This document shows positions 33,982 to 44,339 of a stretch of 64,000 nucleotides of DNA, piece by piece; the first letter of the stretch is position 1; every line of letters starts with the position of its first letter. The notes below the pieces were generated by a model, which ran no database searches, was not told the origin of the DNA, and saw only the letters and a list, made by a program, of their open reading frames with translations. This stretch comes from Conus ventricosus (taxonomy: Eukaryota > Mollusca > Gastropoda > Neogastropoda > Conidae), in contig CM031609.1 of assembly GCA_018398815.1 (NCBI GenBank), forward strand, positions 38,003,375 through 38,067,374, written 5' to 3'. Both the position numbers and the translations under genes were made by a program.

Positions 33982-36127
33982 GTCTCAGGAGTCGTCCCCC
34001 CGGCGACACAGGCTAGACCCGCCGTCACCCATACGGCTGGAGGGTTCGCTGCGCCGCCTGACACTGACCTCTCACATCAGTGTCCCTCAAAATTAGAGCT
34101 GCCACCTCTCCCTTGGTGCCGACACGGGCCCAGACTTGCCCCCCCCCCCCCCCCCCCTCCCTTAATGACAGGAAGGAGGAGATGGGCACACACGCCTGTA
34201 TTGCTCTTCGGAGGAGGGGGGGGGGGGGGGGGGTCTGCACCATGCTTCACTTGAAATCATTCACCAGGTTGTGGACTCGGAATAGAACGGGAAAGAGAAG
34301 AGAGAGAGAGAGGGGGGGGGGGGGGATACTTTTAGCTCTACTTCACGTGGGATGCGTTCAGGCATGTGTCTATTCTCACCGGTCGGCGCATGATTTCGGG
34401 CTGGGAGTGATTAAAGAACGCTACACCGATCGCCACTCCTGCCATTTCCTCACCACATGATGGTAGTTGTGTTATGTGTTCTGCAGCGGTACACAGAAAC
34501 AGCCCACTTAGTGCTCCCGGCGTAAATGATGCTCTTGCCGTCAGTGTGGGAAGTCTTTCAGGACCATCGTCACCGTGTGTCAACTAAGGGGAAGGTCATG
34601 TATTTGAAGATTGTATGTGATTTCATCGGCGAAGATCCCCCAAAACAAGGAAAATGATTGGTGGGGAGTTTTCTTCTGATCAAGAATCAGTTTAACATTA
34701 AATGCTTGCTCTAATTTATGGTAAGCCTCAAAATGCTTGCATGGATTATGTAGCGTTTTAGTGCCAAATCCTAATTGTGGCGTGTGACCACCAGCTGCCG
34801 GGAATTCATGCATCGACGAGCACGTCCGGTCCCACTTATAACCTTGCCCATCCCTCCACGGACAAGTCCTTACGTTCAGCATGGCCCGGCCACAGCAGAC
34901 GAAGTGAGAAAGTGATAGGCCAAAGTAGTATAAAATAAAAAATAAAAAAATCCACGAAGAAAAAAAAATGCAGTCATGGAAAAGAAATTCAAGGAGAAAA
35001 AAAATGATGTACGTTAGATCTAGCACTCAAAAGTGTGTCATGGTATTCTCGTTGGATGGGAGGGGGGGGGGGGGGGATGTACACACGCACACTGGTTCCG
35101 CGACTGAGAAATTTATTGTTGTCAGTAGGTGTATCCTACGAACATTGGATCCGAACATGCACCACTGTACACCATCGAGCTCACTCGGCAGCAACGCAGG
35201 GTCTCTTGTGGTGGGTTGCCTCATGCCGACCTGACCTTGACCTTGACCTCTCCCCGTGGATTATCGGTATGGGGATGCAAAAGGACAAGCCGAGGTCTGC
35301 CTGTGGACGGGAAACCTCAGTGAGCGGCGTTGGTATAGTATATACCACTGAGGTGACACAGATGAGACCACAGCAAAGCCAAATAATAATAATAATAATA
35401 ATAAGATAATAAAAAAACGATAAAAGAAAAAAAAAGATAAGAAAGAAAGAAAAAGTAAGACCGAAAGAAAGAGAAGAAGGTTAGAAAAAAAAATAGGGAA
35501 AAAGGCGAGGGAAGAAAGAAAGAAAGAACGAAAGAAAAAAGACAGAAAAATAGAAAGAAAGGAAAGAAGGAAGGAACAAACGCAACGAGAGAGAAAGAAA
35601 GAAAGAGTTAGAAAAAAAAAAGGGGGGGGGGGGAGGCAGGGAAAGAAAGAACAAAAGAAAGAACGAAAGAAAGGGAAAAAAAACGAAAGGAAGGAACGAA
35701 GAAGCACAGGACTTTTTTTTCAGTCGGTTCAGAGAGGTCCGAGATCCCAGGGATAATGAAGTTGACGGACTGGCCACGTTGTCGTTTTTGTGAACAACTT
35801 CTCTCTGATCACTGTGTTGTCAATCAGCAGGGCGCTCAAGGTTGTCTCTTTAGTCTCGAAAACCAGTAAATCGCATTGTCAGTCCAAAGTCGTATGGTTT
35901 CACCGCAACCCAAATTAATGGCGCCCTATCGCATCACATTAAGTCGGGTGACCTCCGGAGAGAGACAGAGACCGAGAGAAAGCGGAAGACATAGACACAG
36001 AGGGAAGTAAAACTTCAAAAAAAAGATATGTTAATGCACGATGAGAAGGTACCGAGGATGGTGATGAGTTAAGGAGAGGCCAAGCAAGGTTATCATTCAC
36101 AATGTTAACGTTTCACGTTCGGAGCCC
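33982..36127. other. No gene recognised; C, G and GA-rich tracts
   Basis: Contains a C-run at 34139-34157, a G-run at 34217-34233, a GA then G run at 34300-34325, a G-run near 35060-35076, and a long A/GAAA-rich purine tract at about 35385-35710. No supportable gene. Confidence 0.6.
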
Positions 36128-36310
36128 TGCAACCAAATAGATGAAGCGTTGGGCTGCACAGTTGGTGGTCTTGAGTTCGAATCACCAGTGAGTTCAGGTT
36201 CAGTTTACAGCATATCTGTCCACCCAATAGTAAACGGACACCTGATTCGATTCAGGTAAGATTAAGGCGGCAGAAGGAAAGGGTTGGGCTCTGTCTTCTC
36301 CATGTCCTAT
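36128..36310 (+). repeat. tRNA-derived SINE candidate
   Basis: A tRNA-like head with GAAGCGTTGGGCTGCACAG and a B box GAGTTCGAATC at about 36173-36183 is followed by an unrelated body and CTGATTCGATTCAGG. The A box is weak. The head-plus-body organisation suggests a SINE and not a tRNA gene. Confidence 0.45.
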
Positions 36311-37540
36311 GAACCTGTAGCTAGGCCTCATAATTCATTGTACGTATAGCCATCGGGCTGTGGGATTTTAACCTTTAGTGTAGCCTACGTGGACGCGTAC
36401 ATTTACAACACCTGACTATCTGTCTGAAGTTCTCGACATCTATATTCCTCTTGGCAAACACCTCTCTGCAGGTAATCGGGTAGGCTACAGAAGTTTCCTC
36501 TTTCAGAACTATACGACCTACGGAGAAATTCAGCTGTATTACCCACCAAGTCCCAGCAGTCTGGAACACTCTACCTTTCATTCTCTGCCTCTCCGATCCT
36601 TTTCATTCAAGTCCAGGCAATTCAGATTTTAGAAGAATCCGATCCCATTTCTGCCGACTTGATTGTGTGTTGTTGCTTCCTGAATCATAAATGTTTGAAC
36701 TGTTGTGAGGGGTGCGTGTGTGTAGACAATGTGTACGTCAGGCTTCCGCTGTTCAGTCTCGTCCATGACACTCTCTTCCCAAGCTTTTCTTGGCTGTCCA
36801 TTCAGTCATTCAAGTACCTGTCTGGCTGCAACTCCTCTTCTTCCCGTGAGTTCTCCCGCAGAGCAGCCGCCATCAACGAGTTGATGGTTATGACGCTTTC
36901 ACTTTCTTTCTCTCTGTCTTTTCTCTCTTTCTTTTTCTTTTCTTTATTTCTTTTTTTTTCTTTTTTTTCCCTTCCTTTTTAAAAGGTCTGCGCAGTTCTG
37001 GTTGCCTGGTCGCCGGGACGGGGAAAAAAAAAGAGAAAAAAAAAGGGGGGGGGGGGGGGATATATACATACCTGGGGCCTTGACACAGCTACAGTGAGGA
37101 AGTGCAGACCTGGCCAGAGGCACTCATTCAAAGGAAAGGGTGAGCCCTCCTCAAACGCCGGACCACGAAAAAGAAAAGTTTAGGATGATGGGAGCGGAAC
37201 ATCCTTGACACTAATGTGTCAGGAGTACAAAGCTTAAAAAAGAAAAAGGAAAAGACAAAAGACAACGAAAAGAAAAAAGAGAAAGAAAGAAAGAAAGAAA
37301 AACTTCCACTGAGGGCAAATGTCAGTCCCAAGGGGTCCTAAGGAGCTCTGTCTAAACTGTATTCTGCTGAATCTGACGGTAAACTGTTGGCTGTGTCCAC
37401 GTTTTTCACGGGGCGGCAAGGGTGTCTGTCAGCTGTGACTCTCAGACGAAGTCCGAGCTGCAGAAGACTGTAGCCTTATAGATTAGGCTGATAGGACAGT
37501 GTATTTTCGGCTAGTCTGTAGAGCTACCCTCTTGATAAAA
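36311..37540. other. No gene recognised
   Basis: Unique sequence with T-rich tracts near 36895-36980, a G-run near 37047-37059 and A-rich sequence near 37230-37305. A weak hint of a LINE tail near 36500-36640 was not accepted. Confidence 0.45.
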
Positions 37541-37543
37541 CTG

Positions 37544-37796
37544 AATGAGATTAAATTGGAAATGAAACGAGGCAGGGAACAGTAAACAATAAACAGTAAA
37601 CAAGTGGGGTAACGTTTGCTCCCATAAGAAAACCTAACACAGAGTAACTTTTATTCAAGACTGGCACAGCCTTTTAAACTTGAATAAAGTCAGACAAATA
37701 CATAGACGAACAATCTAATAGTGGGGGAAAAAAACAAGCGCAGGCCAACAACTGAACTGTCTTCATAGATTGGCAAAGATTTGGACTTAAGGAGCA

Positions 37797-37828
<32 letters not shown>

Positions 37829-38210
37829 GAAGATGGAGAAACTGGGAACATGAAATTAAGAAAATATATTACAGATATGAAAACTCTTCACTAGCTGCAT
37901 AAGGGAACCATCGCAATCCCCTTTGAAGGCAGATATATTTGTATTGCCTGCTCCGAGGCCTTCGAAAGCCCCCCCCCCCCTCCCTCCCTCCTCCTTAAGT
38001 CCAAATCTTTGCCAAGTCATTGCTATGAAGACAGTTCAGTTGTAGGCCTGCGCTTGTTTTTTCCCCTACTATTAGATTGTTCGTCTATGTATTTGTCTGA
38101 CTTCATTCAAGTTTAAAAGGCTGTGCCAGTCCTGAATAAAAGTTACTCTGTGTTAGGTTTTCTTATGGGAGCAAACGTTACCCACTTGTTTACTGTTTAA
38201 ATGAGATTAA
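37544..38210. mobile_element. Foldback (long inverted repeat) element
   Basis: Arms of about 210 bp at 37591-37800 and 37989-38198 are near-perfect inverted copies; landmarks are AAACAGTAAACAAGTGGG at the outer ends and CTTAAGTCCAAATCTTTGCC inside. The 190-bp centre holds 30 G on one side and a C-run on the other. AATGAGATTAA at 37544-37554 is repeated exactly at 38200-38210, outside the arms, and may be a target-site duplication, although 36 extra bases lie between the left copy and the left arm. No coding capacity. Confidence 0.7.
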
Positions 38211-38275
38211 CGTTCTACTTATTCGAGGTTAAAGAACAACTTGTTCCCAGATCGGAGTATGTATGGAGCCGCATT

Positions 38276-38363
38276 AATTCTGTCTCCGAACAATTCTTTT
38301 GACTTGATGAAATCGCATGAACTCTGTCTCCGAGCAATTCTTTTGACTTGATGAAATCGCATG
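38276..38363. repeat. Two-copy tandem duplication, 44-bp unit
   Basis: The unit with CTGTCTCCGA and CTTTTGACTTGATGAAATCG is present twice, differing at a few bases. Confidence 0.9.
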
Positions 38364-38814
38364 TGCCTGTACGACGGGGCGACAGCGAAAGGGAGATAAT
38401 AGTGTAACGAAACACTCCCTACAGTTGCGCAGAGTTGTACGAAGTGATCCTGCAAGACATGTTGGAAGACCTTTTGAATTTGGCTTTTATTTCGAAGTAG
38501 TTTGAAATCTGAAATATTTATGCGTTGTGAAATAGAAAAGCAATCGAAGTAAAGTATTCGCAAAATGTTGTACTACAAAATTTGAACACTACATATTTCT
38601 TCGTGGGTAAAGCTTGGGTGAGAAAAATACGTGACCTTCGTGAAGCTCATCTGAATCGCCACTTCGTGGGTCTGATGTCGGTGGGAGACGATTCAAGTTG
38701 CTTGTGATATGGAGCAGAATACACAACCAGTTACGTACACAAGTGTAATTTGAGACCCAGTTTAAAACGATGTAGTTTCTGGAAGTGCAAGAAAACGATA
38801 GAAATCTGACTGAA
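38364..38814. other. Upstream region of the PDP1-like gene
   Basis: About 450 bp before the chosen start codon. No clear TATA box or initiator was assigned; transcription start unknown. Part may be 5' untranslated exon. Confidence 0.4.
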
Positions 38815-39081
38815 ATGTATCGATTCGTCAGAGCAACCTCACTCGGTGGAAGATGCACGAAAGGCCTGAAAGAGTGGAGAGAATTTCAGACGTCTGATGC
38901 AGCAGGGAATCAACCTGGGGTGAACTTGTTTCGTTTCAAACTTCGAAATGCTCGGACACCTGATGCTGTTCAGTCTCCGCGGCTGACCCCCCAAATGGTC
39001 AATTCCATTCTGCGTATGAATGAGGAGAGTGTTGACGAAAGCGACGGACCAGTGAAGGGATACGTCAAGAATGAACTTCAG
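38815..39081 (+). CDS. PDP1: Pyruvate dehydrogenase phosphatase, catalytic subunit (PDP1-like), exon 1
   Basis: The ATG at 38815 begins MYRFVRATSLGGRCTKGLKE, rich in basic and hydroxyl residues without acidic ones in the first 18, as expected for a mitochondrial import sequence. An open frame continues about 10 codons upstream but without another ATG. Residues about 67-75 read LTPQMVNSI, matching the conserved stretch just before the phosphatase domain in animal PDPs. The exon ends CAG then GTCAGT after 89 codons, phase 0. The enzyme removes phosphate from the E1-alpha subunit of pyruvate dehydrogenase in the mitochondrial matrix and so switches the complex on. A further 5' exon cannot be excluded. 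Confidence 0.85.
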
Positions 39082-41339
39082 GTCAGTCAACCAGTCATAT
39101 AGGCTACATATAGGTATATGCCTATGGGTTTTTCACCAAATAAGTTGTATCATGATATATCATCAGTCATTTAGTGAGTGTCAGGACAGCCATAATCATT
39201 TGCTGGCATGTGACTGCAGAACTGACAAGGTGATGTGAAAATGTCTATTGCCTACAGGTGATATCGTGCCTGCCGCTCATTACTAAAATAATAGCATGGC
39301 CATGACTTGCAAATGTTAGGGTCAGAGCAACTTTATTTCTCACACTCAAGAAGACGAGTAAACTGTCTAAGATACTAGCAGTAGGCTTAGGGGGCCTTTC
39401 TACATTGCAAGGCAAATTGTTTGATGGGAAACTTTTCATTCTGTCAAAGATCATTGTTGGTTTAATTACAGAAAATAACGAGACTGCTCAGAAACAAGGG
39501 AACATACAATGCAATTAGATAACGAGACTGCTCAGAAACAAGGGAACATACAATGCAATTAGATCTAGATTATAAAGAATTGAACTTTAATATTTCATTA
39601 AAAAGAAAAGAAAAGAAAAAAAACCTCCTACTTGGAAGAGATGTAAAAAAAATGCTAAAAAATTTTCTACAACAGTTCTTTTTATTGTTTGTAGTTTTCA
39701 ATATGCTTGGATACTGTAGTGACACTGAAAGTAGAAAACAATCCACATTTATATGAAGGGCCAGTGAAAGTTGCAGCCTGTTTCAAAATCAAAGTAATTG
39801 TATTCAGGAGGTGAAAAGGATTTTTTTTAAAGGGGGGGGGGGGGGGGAGTGGAGGGGGGGAGAGAAAAGGGACAGTGTGACAGTATGCTGCACTGGAATT
39901 GCCCTGTATGTTTTCGTTTTGTGTTGGTGTTCAGCAGCAGTTCTGAAAAGTTGCAGATGCCTGGAGGAATGCATTTATAAACTTTATTGAGCGCTACTGA
40001 AGTCAGTCCACCAGAACACTAGGTTTGCTTGGTGCACATGCATGCAAATTGCAAGCCATTGTTATTGTAAACACAACAAACCTCTCATCTTACAAGAATG
40101 GTATTTAAACATGGAAAAAAAAGGGGGGCTTAAAAGTTAACCAAATGTGTTGCCAAGAAAACAGTTTGCGCCAGTGAACTGCAGTTGGGATGATCACAGT
40201 TCTTAGACAGCATGTCTAGGATAAAAGTAGATTGGAGGGAGCAATTCTGTCATTCAGGTGCCACTGGAGTAGCAGCAGGGGACAGGCAGCAGTCGAAAAG
40301 TATCCACACATCTGAACAGCAGAAATATAGATAGTGTAGTTCAAGTGTCGTTCAAGAAGACAGACAGAATCAGTTTGATGAAATTACTGATCATCTGATG
40401 AGCAAGTCAGCATTTAAGTGGTTTCAGCCAGTTAAAGTAGTATGATGCATCTCATATCTGGCACTCTGAGAGATTTTCAAGTGCAGTGCTTAGTACACGT
40501 GTGGCTGAACCCGAATTGGCTGCTTGCATTCATTATCTGTAAACCTTTAGTTGGTAAATTAACAACAACAAAAAAAGAAAAAAATGAGGAGGAGGAGAGG
40601 GGGTAGGCAGTAGTTGTTAACTTTACAGGAAGTTTGAGCATACCTCTTTTAATGTTGTGCAATCTTACTATCTCAGACACCCTCCTCACAGACATCCACT
40701 TACATGCTGCTTGATATGATTGACAGCAAAATCTGTCACAGCAACATTCTTGTCAAGTATCAAAGGGATTGAATACAGACCTGGACTGAAAACGAAAACA
40801 AAGAGAAAAGAGACTTCACTTGCTATTTGGCAGGCATTATGTACACTACAGCATAATTCCACTGGAACTGATTTTCCAACCATGGTCTCTGACTCGCTCT
40901 CTCTCAGAGATGCAGGAAGGAAGGAGGGATTTTGGAAAGGCAGTGATTATAAGGGGAAAGATAGGAAGATGGGAAGAGAGCTTATGAAATCTCTGAAAAT
41001 AATCAAGGTCAGTCAGAAGACATAGCAGTTAAGCTAGTATTAATTACTTAACACAGAAATGCAGTCATGGTGCTAATCATTTGGAAAATGACTTGGATTA
41101 GACAGGAGTCAAATGACTTGTAAAGCTAATCATTTTCCTCTCTGAAGATCTATTTTTGTGATAGTGATAAACGAGAAATGTCATTCTGACCACTGGTTCT
41201 GGGTGTAATGCCTACACTGAGCAAATGAGATCTTTGGTGCACACACCCACACAGGACAAGTATGATAATAGACAAGGTAACACAGCATCTCTGGTTTATA
41301 AATACCTTCCTCCTCTGATTTACCTTTGTTTATTTTCAG
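39082..41339 (+). other. Intron of the PDP1-like gene
   Basis: Donor GTCAGT at 39082 and acceptor TTATTTTCAG ending at 41339 join the two coding exons in phase 0, giving continuous family sequence (NELQ to ANKPIEDR). It holds a perfect 44-bp duplication (39475-39564), a G-run at about 39832-39848 and otherwise unique DNA. Confidence 0.88.
39475..39564. repeat. Perfect two-copy duplication, 44-bp unit
   Basis: ATAACGAGACTGCTCAGAAA and the rest of the unit are repeated without difference, starting at 39475 and 39519. Confidence 0.95.
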
Positions 41340-42579
41340 GCCAACAAACCCATTGAGGATCGGAACGCCCAGGGACGTTTGGTCCACGGAACTGCCTCAC
41401 TGTTCGGAGTGTTTGATGGTCATGCAGGATGTGCTTGTGCACAGGCTGTGCGTGACCGTCTGTTCAGCTACATCGCTGTGGCCATGGCTGATCACAGAAT
41501 CTTGAAGGGGATCAGTGATGGTGTGATTGACCCCACCAATGACCTCATCCACTGGGAAGGGGAAGACCATCGGATTGTGGACAACGACCTGGCAGCTCTA
41601 CACAAGAAGAGTTTAGTGACATTTGCCACAGAGTGCATGGCAATAGACAGTCATGATGCCACTGTGAAGGAGAGTCTGGTCAACGGATTTCTCCGGCTTG
41701 ATCGGGACATCACAGCCGAGGCCTCGCCTAGTAATCTCAATCGCCCTAGCATGAACATGTCTTGTTACTTCGACACTCTTGCTATTGCCTTTTCTGGTGC
41801 TGTGGGGTGTGTAGCATATGTGGATGGGACAGACTTGTTTCTTGCCAATGTTGGCGACACAAGAGCTGTTCTTGGTGTTCTTCATGACAACCGATGGGAG
41901 GCTGTGCCCCTTTCTGTTACTCACAATGCAGACAACTTCAGTGAAGTGGAACGAATCACCCGGTTCCACCCCAACGAATCATCAAACATCATCAAGAACC
42001 GTCGCCTGTTTGGAGAGCTGGTGCCCTGCGTGCATTTGGAGATGTGCGTTACAAGTGGGTCAAGTCGGATCTGCTGCACCTGTTGAACACAAAACAGATT
42101 CCCAACCATCTGATGAGCATCTACGGGGAGAGCCTGGTGCCTCACAAATACCGCACGCCCCCTATCTGGACGCTGAGCCTGAGGTGATGCACCACCATCT
42201 GACTCCCAAAGACAAGTTCTTGGTTCTGGCCACGGACGGCCTCTGGGACTGTCTGAGCCCAGAGAAGGTGGTGCAGCTGGTGGCAGGTCACATGGACGGG
42301 CAGCAGGTCCTCGTCAACTACTCCCCTCCAGAGAACGCCACTCTGAAGTCCATCAACACTGTCCTGACCCAGCGGCGCAACAGCCTGAAGAACAGAGCTC
42401 TGGACTCCAACGCTGCCACCCACCTCCTGCGGAGTGCTCTTGGGCCCGACCATGGGCAGATTTCGGCACAGCTCACTTTGCCCGAGACGATTGTTCGCTT
42501 CTATCGGGATGATATCAGTATTGTCATCGTCTACTTCGACTCTGACTATATCAAAGACAGGGCTTTGCTCTTGCGATAA
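41340..42579 (+). CDS. PDP1: Pyruvate dehydrogenase phosphatase, catalytic subunit (PDP1-like), exon 2
   Basis: Holds nearly the whole PP2C domain. Visible are ANKPIEDRNAQ at its start, the metal-binding motif FGVFDGHAGCACAQ (Asp and Gly near residues 115-116), ANVGDTRAVLG (near 261), the RAFGDVRYKW block, LVLATDGLWDC (Asp near 389) and YRDDISIVIV near the end; these Asp residues bind the two metal ions of PP2C enzymes. The DGHAGCAC sequence is characteristic of PDP rather than other PP2C proteins. Stop TAA at 42577-42579. Total about 502 residues, close to the usual animal length. Two single-base gaps break the frame: near 42029 (CCTGCGTGC, before the AFGD block) and near 42157 (a C-run before YLDAEPEV). 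Family sequence resumes exactly after both, so they are almost certainly sequence errors. Confidence 0.93.
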
Positions 42580-43755
42580 TTGCTAACAACGCTAAAGGTA
42601 GTGATGAAAAGGTTTTGCTCAAGATGAGTTTTTCTTCTTTTTTTTTTTTTTTTTTCGGGGGGGGGTTGTGGTTGTCAGGTTTGGCAAAACATATGCAAAG
42701 TGAGTCTGTTCACCAAACTGTGTTGGTGACCTCATAGGGGTGTGTATACATACATTGAATTTCATTTGTGTCGTGGAACATCAGTATCACTGTTTTCCCA
42801 AAAGCTTTCAATTTCCAGGGTTACCACAATCACGGGGATGAGTCTCTTGTGTGAACATTGAAATGACCTTGTGAATTCAGATTTTAGATAGCCCCCCCAA
42901 AAAGGTGTGTGTGTTGTTTTTTTGACATTTGTGTTTATTCTGTTGACTTGTAATTAGGTCACTTGTGTGTTTATAACTAACCAAGTAGATTTCTCAGTTG
43001 GGTTAGAGTGAGGTAGAAATAATGACTGGTTCTTGGTTGTTTCTGTTTCGGGGCCATGAGTAAGTTTGGTTGTTTCAGTGTTATGTTTGTGAGTCTGTTG
43101 TTTGTTCTCACTCTGCCCTCATATTTTGCAGATCATTCATTGTAAATGTGTCAAGACAACCATCAAAAAATGATGCAAAATATTGAGTAGTAATTCTTGG
43201 CTTGTGAGGAAAAACGCGAGTCTGTAACCCTGATTCAATTATCTGCTGTGTATTTTATATGTTTGGGTTCAATTTCATGTATGTATGTGTTGTGATTCTC
43301 TGGGGAACTGTAAAGGAGCGTTGAACTGAAGAGCACAGTTAGCTGTGTGCTAGAGTTGAACTGAGGAACACAATTCTGTTTCTGAATAATGGCAGTGGTA
43401 ACAAAGTTTCCCATGATTATAAACGTATATAGGAACAAGAAGGAGTCAAAAATCAGTTTATGTATTGTTGCATATATATAATTCGGGTTGTTATTTCTTA
43501 TGGATCGTTATCTACTGATGCAGTGTTTTCAACTGAGGTTTTTCATTTGCACCGTTTGCACTTTCAAAGTGTGGATAATTTATTCATTTTCTTTTAGCCT
43601 TCAGATTTGTCTGTTTAAAAGATTATAATTCAACTTGATATAAATTTGAGAATTTATTTTCTTTTTAAAACTATTAAGTTTACGATGAGATTATGGGAGT
43701 AATCTTTTTTCTCTTAAAAATATTTACCCAGTGGTGTTGATTGCATCTTTGATAA
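42580..43755 (+). other. 3' flank / probable 3' UTR of the PDP1-like gene
   Basis: No further coding frame. T- and G-runs at 42638-42666. I did not find a convincing AATAAA signal close to the stop; the transcript end is unknown. Confidence 0.4.
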
Positions 43756-44182
43756 TGAGCGTGACTGAACCGAGTTGGTTATTTGTTTTGACATGTGAGA
43801 AATCGGAAGTGATAGTTGTTTTGTTTTTTCTTGCCATAGACTTTATAGATTGATAGCCTTTTTCGTGATGTGTGTATGTGCGTGTGTGTGTAGGGAGGGG
43901 GGGGGGGGGGGGATGGGGTGAGGTGGGCGTGGGTGTTCTTTTTTCTTTTTTTAAAAAAGTTTTTTCATTTTAGTTTGTTGTTCCAAACAGGAAATGAACA
44001 GTATCTTGGATCATGTGTATACATGACTGAACCGAGTTGATTATTTGTTGTTGACAAGTGAGAATAAGTAGTGATAGCTTTCTTTGTTCTTGCTAGAGAC
44101 TTTATAGTTTGATTACCTGTTGTTTCACTTTCTTTTTCCTTTTTTTTTGTTTGTTGTTTAAAACAGGAAATGAGCAGTATCA
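43756..44182. repeat. Diverged direct repeat, two copies
   Basis: GACTGAACCGAGTTGGTTATTTG at about 43770 and GACTGAACCGAGTTGATTATTTG at about 44026 start similar segments of roughly 100 bp. AACAGGAAATGAACAGTATC (43986) and AACAGGAAATGAGCAGTATC (44163) follow the same pattern. A G-run and T-run sit inside the first unit. Confidence 0.75.
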
Positions 44183-44307
44183 TAATTAAGTGGGTCCCCG
44201 TATTTTTCTTAGGCAGATTTTCACTGCTTTTTCATTTTCTACTTCATCTTTAGGCACAAGGTGTAAAATGCTTTGTACTGTAGCATTTTTTTTAAGAGTA
44301 TGATAAC

Positions 44308-44339
<32 letters not shown>

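Noticed and set aside
36128..36200. Functional tRNA gene
   Set aside because: The B box is present but the A box, anticodon arm and acceptor stem are not convincing; a SINE head is more likely.
36480..36640. LINE C-terminal tail on the plus strand
   Set aside because: One frame has a weak AVWNTLP-like word but the rest does not continue as expected; too little support.
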